NCBI RefSeq assembly: GCF_004339765.1
Contig: NZ_SMGO01000001.1
Location: forward strand, 248,001 to 312,000
Direction: 5' to 3'
DNA: 64,000 nt
Source of the DNA: Albibacterium bauzanense
GTDB lineage: Bacteria; Bacteroidota; Bacteroidia; Sphingobacteriales; Sphingobacteriaceae
The translations under genes and the position numbers were made by a program. Positions 18,554-28,594 of the stretch are shown one piece after another; the stretch's first letter is position 1; each line of letters begins with the position of its first letter. Under the pieces are notes generated by a model. That model made no database searches and was not told the DNA's origin. It saw nothing but the letters and a program-made list of their open reading frames with translations.

Positions 18554-19945
18554 ATGCAATCGAGTTTCGCTTATATTTCTAAATATATTGTAGCCTTAAC
18601 AGATGTTATTCTGGTAAGTGTTGTCTTTCTTATTTCGGCTGAATTAACAGAATATGTATTTGGCTTGAATATCAGAGATTTCTATAAATATTATTTATTA
18701 ATTGTAAACTCAACCTGGTTGGTAATTGCCTTGGCTTTTGGTTTATATACAGCCATTGGTATGGAGAATTTAGAGAAGTTTTACCGCAGCACTTTTCGTT
18801 GCAGTGTATTCCATCTCCTTTTTTTTGGTATCACCTTATTTTTTATTGAAAACAGCTTCCTTTCTTTAAAGGTATTTATTTTCTTCTATCCTTTACTGGG
18901 TTTAGGTCTATTGCTTAGTCGCTTCGTTGGTACCTATTTTCAAATGGTTGTTTTGAGCAAATTTAATGTTCGTAAATCGGTTGCCATTATGGGTAATAAT
19001 CAGGGTGGACAAAAATTGGCTCAATATTTCAGTACACATGAACTTAATTATTCTTTCGAAGGTTTCTTATCAGAATCTGATTCTTTATTGGTTAATGATA
19101 AGGGTGAATTGATGCCTGCTGCCTTTGGACAATTGCAAAAAGCCGTCGATCAAAATATCAATGAGGTTTATGTTTCGCTGAAACCAGAGCGCATGTCACT
19201 CACTACTTCTTTATTGGCAGAAGCAGAACGCCAGTGTATTCGTATTAAATTGGTGCCAGATTTAAGTATGGAAAATAGGATACCTTTTGAAATGAGCTTT
19301 ATGGGCGAATTGCCTGTGTTGAGTGTTCGACAGGAACCATCTTACGAGATAGAGAACCGCTTTAAGAAACGTGTTTTCGATCTGTTCTTTAGTTCATTGG
19401 TAATTATCTTTTTGTTAAGCTGGCTTTATCCAATTTTAGCTATTCTAATAAAATTAGAAAGCCCAGGACCTGTCTTATTCAAGCAGCAACGTAGTGGGAG
19501 GGATAATAAACCTTTTTGGTGCTATAAGTTTCGTAGCATGGAAGTAAATGAGAATAGTGATTCTCTACAAGCATCCAAAAATGACTCTAGAGTAACGAGG
19601 TTAGGTAAGTTTATGCGAAAAACGAGTATTGATGAACTTCCTCAATTCTTTAATGTGCTTCAAGGCACTATGAGTGTAGTAGGCCCTCGTCCTCACATGC
19701 TAAAACATACCAAACAATATAGTAGGATTATAGAGAAATATATGGTAAGACAATTTATGAAACCAGGTATTACGGGTTGGGCGCAAGTTAATGGTTACCG
19801 CGGAGAAACGAAAGACCCTGCTTTAATGGAGAAAAGAGTGACTCATGATATTTGGTACATGGAAAACTGGACTGCAATGCTGGATGTAAAAATTGTATTT
19901 TTAACTGTAATTAATATCCTTACCGGAGAAGAAAATGCAATCTAA
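18554..19945 (+). CDS. WcaJ-type polyprenyl-phosphate glycosylphosphotransferase
   Basis: The 463-residue protein has four N-terminal TM helices (about residues 10-130), a Rossmann-like middle domain (SVAIMGNNQGGQKLAQYF) and a C-terminal bacterial sugar transferase domain. That domain has FKQQRSGRDNKPFWCYKFRS, TSIDELPQFFNVLQGTMS, VVGPRPH and KPGITGWAQVNG. This is the full-length PssY/WcaJ architecture that primes undecaprenyl phosphate, usually with glucose-1-P or galactose-1-P. It starts locus B glycan synthesis, separate from the PglC-type enzyme of locus A. Confidence 0.92.
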   Translation: MQSSFAYISKYIVALTDVILVSVVFLISAELTEYVFGLNIRDFYKYYLLIVNSTWLVIALAFGLYTAIGMENLEKFYRSTFRCSVFHLLFFGITLFFIENSFLSLKVFIFFYPLLGLGLLLSRFVGTYFQMVVLSKFNVRKSVAIMGNNQGGQKLAQYFSTHELNYSFEGFLSESDSLLVNDKGELMPAAFGQLQKAVDQNINEVYVSLKPERMSLTTSLLAEAERQCIRIKLVPDLSMENRIPFEMSFMGELPVLSVRQEPSYEIENRFKKRVFDLFFSSLVIIFLLSWLYPILAILIKLESPGPVLFKQQRSGRDNKPFWCYKFRSMEVNENSDSLQASKNDSRVTRLGKFMRKTSIDELPQFFNVLQGTMSVVGPRPHMLKHTKQYSRIIEKYMVRQFMKPGITGWAQVNGYRGETKDPALMEKRVTHDIWYMENWTAMLDVKIVFLTVINILTGEENAI

Positions 19946-20016
19946 AATTAACAGGATTGCACAATTAAGTTGATATCTTCGCGTTTGCTAATTATCAACC
20001 ATTTCATATATCTACC

Positions 20017-20820
20017 ATGTACAAACATATACCCAACACAAGAATATTTGTTCTTCTAACATCTTTCTTTCTCTTGTCATTTTCATCTTGCGTAGTAACC
20101 AAAAAATCAGTTTATTTTAACGATCTACCTTTTGATAGTACTGCAGTTGTAAACTTGGCTAAGTTTAATGAACCTGTTATTCAAGCTGATGATATTCTTA
20201 ACATAACGATACAAACAGTTGATGTAGATGCAACAGCTGCCGTTAATCAAGTGTCAACGGTACCCGCAGTAGGTGCCAGTTCAGCATCAACAGTAGGCAA
20301 TCAGGTTATTAAAGGATTTTTGGTCGATAAGGATGGAAATGTAGCGATACCTATGCTAGGAAATATTAAAGTAGCAGGCTTAACTACCTATGATGCACGC
20401 CAGTTAATCGCTGAAAATGCTTCTAGATTTTTTAAGGAGCCTACGGTTCAAGTACGCTTTGCAAACTTTAAGATAACCATTATTGGCGAAGTAGCTAAAC
20501 CTGCAACTTATACAGTACCAAATGAAAAAGTAACCTTATTAGATGCCATTGGCTTAGCTGGTGATTTAACCATTTATGGCAAAAGAGAAAATGTAATGCT
20601 CATAAGAGACAACCTGAATGGTGAAAAGGAATTTATACGCTTTAACCTTAATTCTTACGATACCTTTAAATCACCTTATTTCTATTTACAACAAAACGAT
20701 GTGATATATGTAGAGCCAGGTAAAGGTAAAGTTGCAGCTAATAATGCTGCAAGGACTCAAACTATATCCTTAATTAGTGCACTTGCATCTTTAGCAATCG
20801 TTGCATTATCCAGATTATAA
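20017..20820 (+). CDS. wza: Wza-family outer-membrane polysaccharide export lipoprotein
   Basis: The 267-residue protein begins with a lipoprotein signal (lipobox SFSSC, Cys near residue 26). The Poly_export domain follows (FNEPVIQADDILNITIQTVD and GNVAIPMLGNIKVAGLTT), then a SLBB domain (ITIIGEVAKPATYTVPNE, LLDAIGLAGDLTIYGKRENV), and a C-terminal hydrophobic helix (about 245-265) that may sit in the inner or outer membrane. Wza-type proteins form the outer-membrane channel for EPS. It precedes wzc by 26 bp, the usual order in Bacteroidota. Confidence 0.93.
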   Translation: MYKHIPNTRIFVLLTSFFLLSFSSCVVTKKSVYFNDLPFDSTAVVNLAKFNEPVIQADDILNITIQTVDVDATAAVNQVSTVPAVGASSASTVGNQVIKGFLVDKDGNVAIPMLGNIKVAGLTTYDARQLIAENASRFFKEPTVQVRFANFKITIIGEVAKPATYTVPNEKVTLLDAIGLAGDLTIYGKRENVMLIRDNLNGEKEFIRFNLNSYDTFKSPYFYLQQNDVIYVEPGKGKVAANNAARTQTISLISALASLAIVALSRL

Positions 20821-20846
20821 AATTCTAAAATAAAAAGACTTATTAT

Positions 20847-23216
20847 ATGAGCGAGTGGGAGGAATATGGCTTCAAAGAAGAATCAAATGATGCTAATAAA
20901 GCAATTATTGGTTTGCTTAATAAATTATTGAAAAATTGGTATTGGTTTGCATTGGGTGCTTTTATTGGTTTAGCAATAGCATTTACTTATTTACGTTACA
21001 GCACTCCAATTTATCAAATCAATGCTAAGGTTTTGGTAAGTGATGAAAAAAAGGGAGCTGGTGTAGAAAATGCTCTATTAGGTGATTTTGCTGGCATGCT
21101 AGGCGCTAAGAGTACAGTTGATAATGAAGTTGAGATATTGAAAACTCGTACTTTAATGGAGGAGGTAGTTCAGGAACTTCATTCCAATATTGTGTATTAT
21201 CGAAAGGGAAATATAAGAGACGTTGAGCTCTATAAACCGCCGTTTTATATCGATATTATAGAGATAGATTCTAATGTTGTTAATAACCTTTTCAACTTAA
21301 AACCTATTAGTGAAAAACAAGTTCAAATATCAAATAGTGATTTTCAAGAAACAATTTCTTATAATCAGATACTAATTATTCCTGAGATTGGTAAGTTTCA
21401 AATTATAAGGAATAGTGAAGTATCATTTTTAGATGAAACCTATCAGTTCAGTATTTCAAGTTTAGACAATAGGGTCGTTGATTTTATGAAGAGACTTAAT
21501 GTTGAAGTCGCTAATAAATTAGTTACAGTTATCGATTTGGGCTTTGAATATCCTCTAAAGAGAAAAGGTGAAGATATTTTAAATACCTTGATTAATAAAT
21601 ATGTTCAAAGTAACTTGAGAGATAAAAATACTATTGCAGATAGTACCATAGCATTTATAGAGGATCGTTTAGTCTTAGTCAGTCAGGAATTGGGAAGTGT
21701 AGAGGGAGATATCCAGAGCTTTAAACAAAAAAGCCAATTGGCAGATATGACTGTACAGTCTCAAATTCTTTTAGAAAATTCGAGTCAATATATCAAAGAC
21801 CTAGCTGCAATAGAAACACAATTAAGTATTCTTAGCAGCATGCAGGGTTATTTAGACGACAGAAATAATGCACGAATTATTCCCAGTGCCATGCTGCCTA
21901 GCGATGTTGTTTTTAGTGGACTTGCAGAACGTTATAATACATTATTATTAGAACGTGATCGTAGATTACTAAGTTCAACTCCAGATAATCCAACCATAAT
22001 TAATCTGGATAAACAGCTTACTAATTTAAGGCAAGACATCCAAGGTAATCTAAATAGTACAAAAGCAAATTTAACTATTACAAGAGCTGATCTTTTAAAG
22101 AAAACAGAACAATTAGAAGGAGCCATTCGTAGTGTACCTGCTACTGAAAGAACCTATCTAGATTTAGAAAGACAGCAGCAGATCAAACAAGAACTCTATG
22201 TATTCCTCCTACAGAAGAGAGAAGAAACGGCTATTAGTAAAACCTCAAATATCTCAAATAGTAGAATAATTGATGCTCCTAAAGCTGAAAATCTTCCAAT
22301 TAGTCCTAAAAAATTGTTTGTTTTAGCTGTCGGTTTATTATTTGGTTTAGCTATACCTTTTATTATTTTATATCTAAAGGATATTTTAAATACAAAGATT
22401 CAGGATAAAGAAGATATTAAACGGAGAACACAGGTTCCAATAATTGCAGAGATTGGTCATAATGATAAATATGAAATTGAGTTAATCACAAAAGAATCAC
22501 GTTCAGCTCTCTCTGAGAGTTTCCGATCATTAAGGACGAATTTAGATTTTTATTTAAGATCTAATGATCAAAAAGTTGTTTTACTTACCTCTAGTATGAG
22601 TGGAGAAGGAAAGTCTTTTGTTGCAATTAACTTAGCCTTGGTTCTAGCTTTTTCCGGAAAAAAAGTAGTTGTTATGGAAATGGATCTTCGTAAACCGAAC
22701 CTTTCTGTTAAACTAAACTCAAAAAATACCATTGGATTTAGTAATTATATTATTTCAGAACAGTTAACCTCGGAAGATATCATACAACCTTCAGGTATAA
22801 ATGATAATTTGTTTTTAATAAGTTCTGGGCCAATTCCTCCAAATCCATCTGAATTAATATTAAATGAGCGTACAGATCAATTAATGACGACATTAAAAAA
22901 TGAATTTGATTATATAATCATTGATGCGCCACCAATTGGATTAGTTACAGATGCTCAATTATTGAGTAAGTATGCAAGTCTCTCGCTATATGTGGTACGA
23001 CAAGGATTTACAATGAAAGGTCAATTAGGAATTGTTAATGATTTGGGGCAAGATAATAAATTGGGTAAAATTGCGATTCTTGTGAACGATATTAAATATA
23101 ATAAGGGTTATGGCTATGGCTATGGCTATGGTTATGGCTATGGTTATGGCTATTATGAAGATTCTCATAAAAAAAATTCTAAGAGATGGTTGACTTGGTT
23201 TTCGAATACTAAATAA
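20847..23216 (+). CDS. wzc: Wzc-type chain-length regulator and BY-kinase
   Basis: The 789-residue protein has two TM helices (about 34-52 and 488-508) flanking a periplasmic Wzz domain with coiled coil. The cytoplasmic tyrosine kinase has Walker A SSMSGEGKS (about 582-590), Walker A' VVMEMDLRKPN (about 609) and Walker B YIIIDAPP (about 688-695). The tail is eight Gly-Tyr pairs from about residue 754, followed by a Lys-rich end. Tyr-cluster phosphorylation cycles drive Wzc octamer assembly and polymer length. The tail matches that of the partial gene at 3-149, which points to a paralogue. Confidence 0.95.
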   Translation: MSEWEEYGFKEESNDANKAIIGLLNKLLKNWYWFALGAFIGLAIAFTYLRYSTPIYQINAKVLVSDEKKGAGVENALLGDFAGMLGAKSTVDNEVEILKTRTLMEEVVQELHSNIVYYRKGNIRDVELYKPPFYIDIIEIDSNVVNNLFNLKPISEKQVQISNSDFQETISYNQILIIPEIGKFQIIRNSEVSFLDETYQFSISSLDNRVVDFMKRLNVEVANKLVTVIDLGFEYPLKRKGEDILNTLINKYVQSNLRDKNTIADSTIAFIEDRLVLVSQELGSVEGDIQSFKQKSQLADMTVQSQILLENSSQYIKDLAAIETQLSILSSMQGYLDDRNNARIIPSAMLPSDVVFSGLAERYNTLLLERDRRLLSSTPDNPTIINLDKQLTNLRQDIQGNLNSTKANLTITRADLLKKTEQLEGAIRSVPATERTYLDLERQQQIKQELYVFLLQKREETAISKTSNISNSRIIDAPKAENLPISPKKLFVLAVGLLFGLAIPFIILYLKDILNTKIQDKEDIKRRTQVPIIAEIGHNDKYEIELITKESRSALSESFRSLRTNLDFYLRSNDQKVVLLTSSMSGEGKSFVAINLALVLAFSGKKVVVMEMDLRKPNLSVKLNSKNTIGFSNYIISEQLTSEDIIQPSGINDNLFLISSGPIPPNPSELILNERTDQLMTTLKNEFDYIIIDAPPIGLVTDAQLLSKYASLSLYVVRQGFTMKGQLGIVNDLGQDNKLGKIAILVNDIKYNKGYGYGYGYGYGYGYGYYEDSHKKNSKRWLTWFSNTK
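23106..23153 (+). repeat. Eight-copy hexamer tandem repeat (GGYTAT) in the wzc tail
   Basis: Eight consecutive GGTTAT or GGCTAT units encode (Gly-Tyr)8. The units differ only at the third base of the Gly codon. Slippage would change the number of Tyr residues without breaking the frame. A decayed version of the same array (GGTTAT, GGCTAT, GTTTAT, GGCCAT, GGTTAT, GGTTAC, GGTTAT) occurs at 36-77. Confidence 0.9.
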
Positions 23217-23237
23217 GTATTCTAATTATTTAGTATT
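23205..23237 (+). other. AT-rich hairpin at the wzc stop codon
   Basis: AATACTAAATAA (23205-23216) and TTATTTAGTATT (23226-23237) form a perfect 12-bp stem with a 9-base loop. The left arm contains the last codons and stop of wzc. There is no T-run after it, so it is more likely an mRNA processing or stability element than a terminator. The 120 bp between it and wzx show nothing else. Confidence 0.4.
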
Positions 23238-23357
23238 GCATTTATAATTGTTATAAGTCTCAAAACAATTCGTCTTATAATAATTATAAATGTTTTAGAA
23301 ATATTATAAAGCATAATTCGTAAAAACATAAAAGAAGATTAAGAATTCTAAAAGAAA

Positions 23358-24884
23358 ATGGTTCCGGCAAATAGGGTAGTACTAAATACTGTAATATTAT
23401 ACGGTCGCATGTTAATTACAATGGGTATTACTTTGTATTCGACACGTTTAGTTTTAAATACCTTAGGAAGTACGGATTATGGTATTTTTAATCTTCTTGC
23501 AGGGATTATTACAATGCTATCATTTCTGAATACAGCAATGGCAACTTCAACTCAACGCTATCTATCCTTTTATCAAGGGACAGATAACATCTCGATGCAA
23601 AAACGAATTTTCACAAACTCCTTTTTTCTGCATATTATTATCGGGGGAGTTATAGTCTTAATTTTAGAGATTTTGGGTCTATTTTTATTTGATGGTGTTT
23701 TAAACATTCCACAAAATAGAATTGAACAAGCAAAGATAATCTATCATTTTATGTCCTTAACTGTTTTTTTTACAATTATAACTGTTCCTTTTACGGGAAC
23801 TCTAATTGCAAATGAAAATATGCTTTGGATAGCCATTGTAAATATTTTAGAGACATTGTTAAAGTTAATCATAGCGATTTCATTATATTATGTAACTTTT
23901 GATAAACTTGTATTTTATGGTTTCTTTACAGCAGGAATTAGTATAATAAGCTTTTTCTTGTTTTCTGTCTATTGTTTTAGAAGGTATAAAGAATGCACTT
24001 TCAAACGAGTGTTTAATGTTGATAAAACATTAATAAAAGAATTAAGTTTTTTCGCAAGCTGGAACCTCTTTGGAACTTTTTGTGGCTTAGGGAGAAATCA
24101 GGGCCTGGGGATTCTGATGAATCTATTTTATGGAGTAATCATTAATACTTCATATGGGATTGCCAATCAAGTCTCTGGTCAACTTAAATTTTTTTCTGCT
24201 ACATTGTTACAAGCAATAAATCCGCAAATAATGAAAAGTGAAGGTGCAGATGATAGAGAAAGAATGTTAAGACTCTCTATGATTGGAAGTAAATTCAGCT
24301 TTTTCTTACTAGCTCTTTTTGCTATTCCTTGTATTTTTGAAATGGAACAGATTTTGCAACTTTGGTTAAAGAATGTTCCCGAATATGCGGTAGTATTTTG
24401 TGACCTGATTTTAATTGCAACTTTAGTTAATCAATTGACAATAGGATTACAGTCCGCTTTTCAAGCCACGGGAAAAGTGAAAGTTTATCAAGCTATTGTT
24501 GGTACAATTTTATTATTCAACCTTCCTTTTTCCTATATTTTGTTGAAGCAAGGCTTTCCTGTTTATTCTGTATTAATCTGTTATATTGTTTTAGAAGCTA
24601 TAGCGTGTATGGTGCGGGTTGTGCTTTTAAAAATAATTGCTGGATTGTCAATAAAAGAATATATGGAAAGAGTTTTAGGAATGACAATAATTCCCGTACT
24701 ACTTTCTATTGTGGTTTGTGCGATATTTAAATATAAGGTTGAATTACCTTTTAGGTTTTTATTTACAGGAATTGTGTCTGCTATTACATTTATTACTGCT
24801 ATTTATACCGTAGGCCTATACAAAGATGAAAAGAATATGTTAATGCAAATATTTAATTATGCACTTAATAAATTTAGAAAATGA
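23358..24884 (+). CDS. Wzx-type oligosaccharide flippase (MOP superfamily)
   Basis: The 508-residue protein has about fourteen hydrophobic helices. Its start, with STRLVLNTLGSTDYGIFNLL and MATSTQRYLSF, is typical of PST/Wzx proteins in Bacteroidota EPS loci. It would flip the undecaprenyl-linked repeat unit of locus B across the inner membrane. Its stop overlaps the start of the next gene (ATGA), and it lies 141 bp after wzc. Confidence 0.85.
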   Translation: MVPANRVVLNTVILYGRMLITMGITLYSTRLVLNTLGSTDYGIFNLLAGIITMLSFLNTAMATSTQRYLSFYQGTDNISMQKRIFTNSFFLHIIIGGVIVLILEILGLFLFDGVLNIPQNRIEQAKIIYHFMSLTVFFTIITVPFTGTLIANENMLWIAIVNILETLLKLIIAISLYYVTFDKLVFYGFFTAGISIISFFLFSVYCFRRYKECTFKRVFNVDKTLIKELSFFASWNLFGTFCGLGRNQGLGILMNLFYGVIINTSYGIANQVSGQLKFFSATLLQAINPQIMKSEGADDRERMLRLSMIGSKFSFFLLALFAIPCIFEMEQILQLWLKNVPEYAVVFCDLILIATLVNQLTIGLQSAFQATGKVKVYQAIVGTILLFNLPFSYILLKQGFPVYSVLICYIVLEAIACMVRVVLLKIIAGLSIKEYMERVLGMTIIPVLLSIVVCAIFKYKVELPFRFLFTGIVSAITFITAIYTVGLYKDEKNMLMQIFNYALNKFRK

Positions 24885-26302
24885 CCAATAGTATAAAAGA
24901 GGCTGAATCTTTAATGGAGACGGTCGTGAAAGGTGGATATTGTGTTGGTTGTGGAGCTTGTTCTGCAGTAGAGAATTCCCCAATACGCATGGAATTGGAT
25001 GCTGATTCTAAATATCAAGCTACTTTGGACATTAAAGATGTTAGCTCTGATTTTAAAAAATCTGTTTTAGAAGTTTGCCCTTTTTCTGACCAAAGTCTCA
25101 ATGAAGATCAAATTGGCAAAGATCTATATGGATCGCATGCAACAATGCATGATAAATTAGGATATATAATATCTACATATGCTGGTTATGTAGCACAAGA
25201 TAATTTCCGTGAAATGGGTAGCTCAGGAGGTATGGGTACTTGGATATTGTCCGAATTATTAAGTCAAGGGTTGGTAGATGGAGTTATTCATGTAAAAGAG
25301 AGGAAGGATTCAGAGGACCATTCGATGATCTTTAAGTATTCTATATCAACAACACTTGACGAAGTTATAGAAGGTGCAAAATCAAGATATTATCCAATAG
25401 AAATATCTGAAGTTATAAATTTAGTAAGAAATAGACCAGGTAAATATGCTATTGTTGGTTTACCTTGTTTTATAAAGTCTATTCGTTTATTAACTAAACA
25501 AGATCCTGTTTTAAATGAACGTATTAAGTATTGCATTGGACTTATATGCGGCCATTTAAAAAGTGAGAATTTTGCAAAAATGTGGGCATGGCAATGTGGA
25601 GTACATCCAGATAATTTAGAATCTATTGATTTTCGAACTAAATTAGAAGGGTATACTGCTAATCAGTATGGTGTTACAATTAAAGGAGAAATAGATAATA
25701 AAAAAGTTGCAATTCAAAGCCCTCCCTTGAATCAATTATTTGGCGCAAACTGGGGATGGGGACTTTTTAAGTATAAGGCTTGTGATTACTGTGATGATGT
25801 TACTGCAGAAACAGCTGATATTACTATTGGAGATGCTTGGTTACCAAAATATCTGAATGATAGTAAAGGGACAAATATTATAATAGTAAGAAATCCTATA
25901 ATCAATGAATTAATAATTAAATGTCGATTGGAGAAGAAATTGATAGTAGAAGAAATAAGCCCTCAAGAAGCAATTGCATCTCAAAGTTCTGGATTTTCGC
26001 ATAGGAGAGAAGCTTTATCGTTCCGTTTATTCTTAGCCGATGAAGAAAAGAAATGGCGACCGCAAAAAAGAGTATTGGCTTCAAATTCAACGATTAGCGA
26101 CCTTATGAAAACCCGTCAAATACTGCGTATGGATATGGCAAGAACAAGTCACTCAGCATTTAATGAATCACTAAGACACAATGACTTTAATATATTTAAA
26201 AATCAACTCGATCCAATAATTAAAGAGTATAAAAGAACATATGCTCAAACGATAGGAAGAAAAGTTCTTAATAAAATAAAAAAATACCTTAAAAAGTATT
26301 AG
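24881..26302 (+). CDS. FrhB-family (coenzyme F420 hydrogenase beta-subunit-like) Fe-S flavoprotein
   Basis: The 473-residue protein starts with a Cys cluster, YCVGCGAC, for an Fe-S centre, and has SSGGMGTWILSELL and VGLPCFIKSIRLL, hallmarks of the FrhB N/C domains. YKACDYCDDVTAETADITIGDAW near residue 310 adds further Cys. Homologues lie beside polysaccharide pyruvyl transferases in many EPS loci, as here (38 bp before one). No F420 or hydrogenase genes are present, so a sugar-modifying redox role is more likely than hydrogen metabolism. The reaction is unknown. Confidence 0.8.
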   Translation: MTNSIKEAESLMETVVKGGYCVGCGACSAVENSPIRMELDADSKYQATLDIKDVSSDFKKSVLEVCPFSDQSLNEDQIGKDLYGSHATMHDKLGYIISTYAGYVAQDNFREMGSSGGMGTWILSELLSQGLVDGVIHVKERKDSEDHSMIFKYSISTTLDEVIEGAKSRYYPIEISEVINLVRNRPGKYAIVGLPCFIKSIRLLTKQDPVLNERIKYCIGLICGHLKSENFAKMWAWQCGVHPDNLESIDFRTKLEGYTANQYGVTIKGEIDNKKVAIQSPPLNQLFGANWGWGLFKYKACDYCDDVTAETADITIGDAWLPKYLNDSKGTNIIIVRNPIINELIIKCRLEKKLIVEEISPQEAIASQSSGFSHRREALSFRLFLADEEKKWRPQKRVLASNSTISDLMKTRQILRMDMARTSHSAFNESLRHNDFNIFKNQLDPIIKEYKRTYAQTIGRKVLNKIKKYLKKY

Positions 26303-26340
26303 TATAAGTACATTTTAAAGAATAATAAGTAAAGATTAAT

Positions 26341-27423
26341 ATGAAAATTGGAATAATTACTTTTCATTGGGGAGCAAATTATGGTGGTGTTTTACAAGCT
26401 TATGCGTTACAACAATTCTTGAAAAAAAATATAAAAGGAAGTGAAGTAAGCATTATAAATTATGTTCCAAAAACTCCTACACAGTCATTGTTCAAATGCA
26501 TTGCAACGAGAAAAATAAAGTATATTCCGAGTAATTTAATTACCTATTTTAAAGAAAGAAACTTTGTGCCTTTTAGAGATAAGAATTTAATATTGACAAA
26601 AAAATATTCTTCTTTAAAAGAATTGCAAGAAGACCCTCCTGAACTAGATGTTTATATTACTGGAAGTGATCAAGTATGGAATCCTTATATTATTAATAAA
26701 CATGGGACACCTTATTTTTTGACCTTTGGAGATAAATCAATTAAGAGAATTTCGTACGCTGTTAGTTTTGGGTGTACAGAATATCCTGAAAGGGAACTTT
26801 CATTAATTAAACCTTTTATTGAAAAATTTGATGTCTTAAGTGTACGTGAAAATACTGGATTATCAATTCTGGAAAAGGTGGGAATAACAAAAGTGGAATT
26901 AATGCCTGACCCAACACTATTGTTAGAGGAATCTGACTTAGAGAGATTGATTTCTGAAAAGAAGAAAACGAAATCAAAAAAATTCATCTTTTTTTACATC
27001 CTTCAAGAAAATCAAAACTGTATTCAAGAAATTTACAACTATTTAAAGTCTCGAAAAGGAATAAAAACTATAAATACAAAAAGATTAAGATTCTCAACTA
27101 TAAATATTGAAAGCTGGTTATTTAATATCAAATATGCAAAGTGTATAATAACTAATTCTTTTCATGGAGTTGTATTTTCTATATTATTTAATAAGAATTT
27201 TATTGTAGTTCCAATTGAAGGGAGACATAAAGGAATGAATGATAGAATATATACTTTACTTAATAAATTTGATTTAAATGATCGAATCTTAGAAAAATAT
27301 GATGAGGCACTAATTAATAGTAAAATAGATAATCCTATTGATTGGAATAAGGTAAATCAAACTAAAAAAAGAGTAAGTAGCCTGGCTTCCGAATTTTTAA
27401 AAAATGGTATTATTAATCCTTGA
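26341..27423 (+). CDS. Polysaccharide pyruvyl transferase family protein
   Basis: The 360-residue protein has the CsaB/WcaK family pattern: KIGIITFHWGANYGGVLQAYAL at the N-terminus, ITGSDQVWNP (about residue 110), SYAVSFGCTEYP, LSVRENTG and the C-terminal ITNSFHGVVFSILFN. This family moves a pyruvyl group from phosphoenolpyruvate onto glycan residues, giving charged ketal groups. The match to the family is strong; the target sugar is unknown. It directly follows the FrhB-family protein. Confidence 0.88.
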   Translation: MKIGIITFHWGANYGGVLQAYALQQFLKKNIKGSEVSIINYVPKTPTQSLFKCIATRKIKYIPSNLITYFKERNFVPFRDKNLILTKKYSSLKELQEDPPELDVYITGSDQVWNPYIINKHGTPYFLTFGDKSIKRISYAVSFGCTEYPERELSLIKPFIEKFDVLSVRENTGLSILEKVGITKVELMPDPTLLLEESDLERLISEKKKTKSKKFIFFYILQENQNCIQEIYNYLKSRKGIKTINTKRLRFSTINIESWLFNIKYAKCIITNSFHGVVFSILFNKNFIVVPIEGRHKGMNDRIYTLLNKFDLNDRILEKYDEALINSKIDNPIDWNKVNQTKKRVSSLASEFLKNGIINP

Positions 27424-27499
27424 TAAAGTCAAGTCTTAAAATTAGAAATCCAATATTTTATTAAAGGATATGAAAAAAGGTAAACCGTCTTCTTAATTT

Positions 27500-28591
27500 A
27501 TGACTCCGTATATAACTTTATATTTAATGCTTATATGTTCTTTTCTAATAACATGGAAAAGAGAAAATATAGAAGCTAAATGGCTTTTTGGATTTTTTTG
27601 TATAATTGTTTTCTTGCTTCCTGCTTTAAGAGATATTAGTGTAGGAACTGACACAATTAATTATATTCATTTTTTTCAGCATCCAACGATCGGCTATGAT
27701 GTTAGGGCGAATACCGAATATGGTTACAAATTATGGAATTCCATAATCTCCTATATATGGAATAACAAACATTTTTTTATATTCACAAGTGCTGTATTAT
27801 CGTTAAGTGGTGTATTTTTCTTCATCTATAAAAGATCTCCTTATCGAATTCTATCTCTTCTTTTATTTGTATTGGTTGGGCATTTTTACCTTTTCCAATT
27901 TTCCGGTATGAGGCAATCTATTTCAATTTCCTTTTTTCTGTTTGCTCTTCATTATTATATAAAAGGCAAAGATTATAGACTAATAGCTATAGTCTTCTAT
28001 ATTTTGTCTATTAGCTTCCATACCACAGTTTTGTGGTGTTTGCCAGTAATATTAATCGTAGAAAGGATCAAATTCGACAAAAAATGGTTGTATATTTTGT
28101 TATGGTCTTCTTTCATAATTGGATTATCCGGTATTCTTAACTATAGGTTATTAATTTCAATGTTTTTTGAAGTTGTAGGACAGGGAATCAATGTAATCAA
28201 TAGATATGATTCATATACAGATTCCCTTTCAGACGTACAAATGTCAACCTATCGAATTCTTGCAGATATGACTCCTCTAACACTTATAGGCACAGCTTGT
28301 ATATATTATGTAAAGGATATGAATGGTTTATTACTAAAGTTGTTTATTATAGGAATATTTACAAACAACATGATTATTACTTACCCTATTGGTTTTCGTT
28401 TAGTAATATATTTAGTTATATTAATTATAGTTGTTGTGCCATCTATTTTTCAACGAAAAGACACAACATCGCTTTTATTTTATCTATTAATAATATTATA
28501 TTATTTATATAAATCCTATAGCCTCTTAGTTGTGCAATATAGTTCTGATTTCATTGGGAATAAAGTTATACCTTATAAAATGTTTTTTTAG
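27500..28591 (+). CDS. EpsG/Wzy-like polysaccharide polymerase
   Basis: The 363-residue polytopic protein has about ten TM segments. It shows the EpsG-family signatures LRDISVGTDTINYIHFF (about residues 46-62) and FQFSGMRQSISISFFLF (about 134-150), where the GMRQ motif is conserved. It would polymerise the locus B repeat units in the periplasm. The 76-bp gap upstream shows no clear terminator, so it belongs to the same transcription unit. Confidence 0.85.
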   Translation: MTPYITLYLMLICSFLITWKRENIEAKWLFGFFCIIVFLLPALRDISVGTDTINYIHFFQHPTIGYDVRANTEYGYKLWNSIISYIWNNKHFFIFTSAVLSLSGVFFFIYKRSPYRILSLLLFVLVGHFYLFQFSGMRQSISISFFLFALHYYIKGKDYRLIAIVFYILSISFHTTVLWCLPVILIVERIKFDKKWLYILLWSSFIIGLSGILNYRLLISMFFEVVGQGINVINRYDSYTDSLSDVQMSTYRILADMTPLTLIGTACIYYVKDMNGLLLKLFIIGIFTNNMIITYPIGFRLVIYLVILIIVVVPSIFQRKDTTSLLFYLLIILYYLYKSYSLLVVQYSSDFIGNKVIPYKMFF

Positions 28592-28594
28592 GTG

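Noticed and set aside
24881-26302. F420-dependent hydrogenase or methanogen-type gene
   Set aside because: No other F420 or hydrogenase genes are present, and the family is common in bacterial EPS loci.
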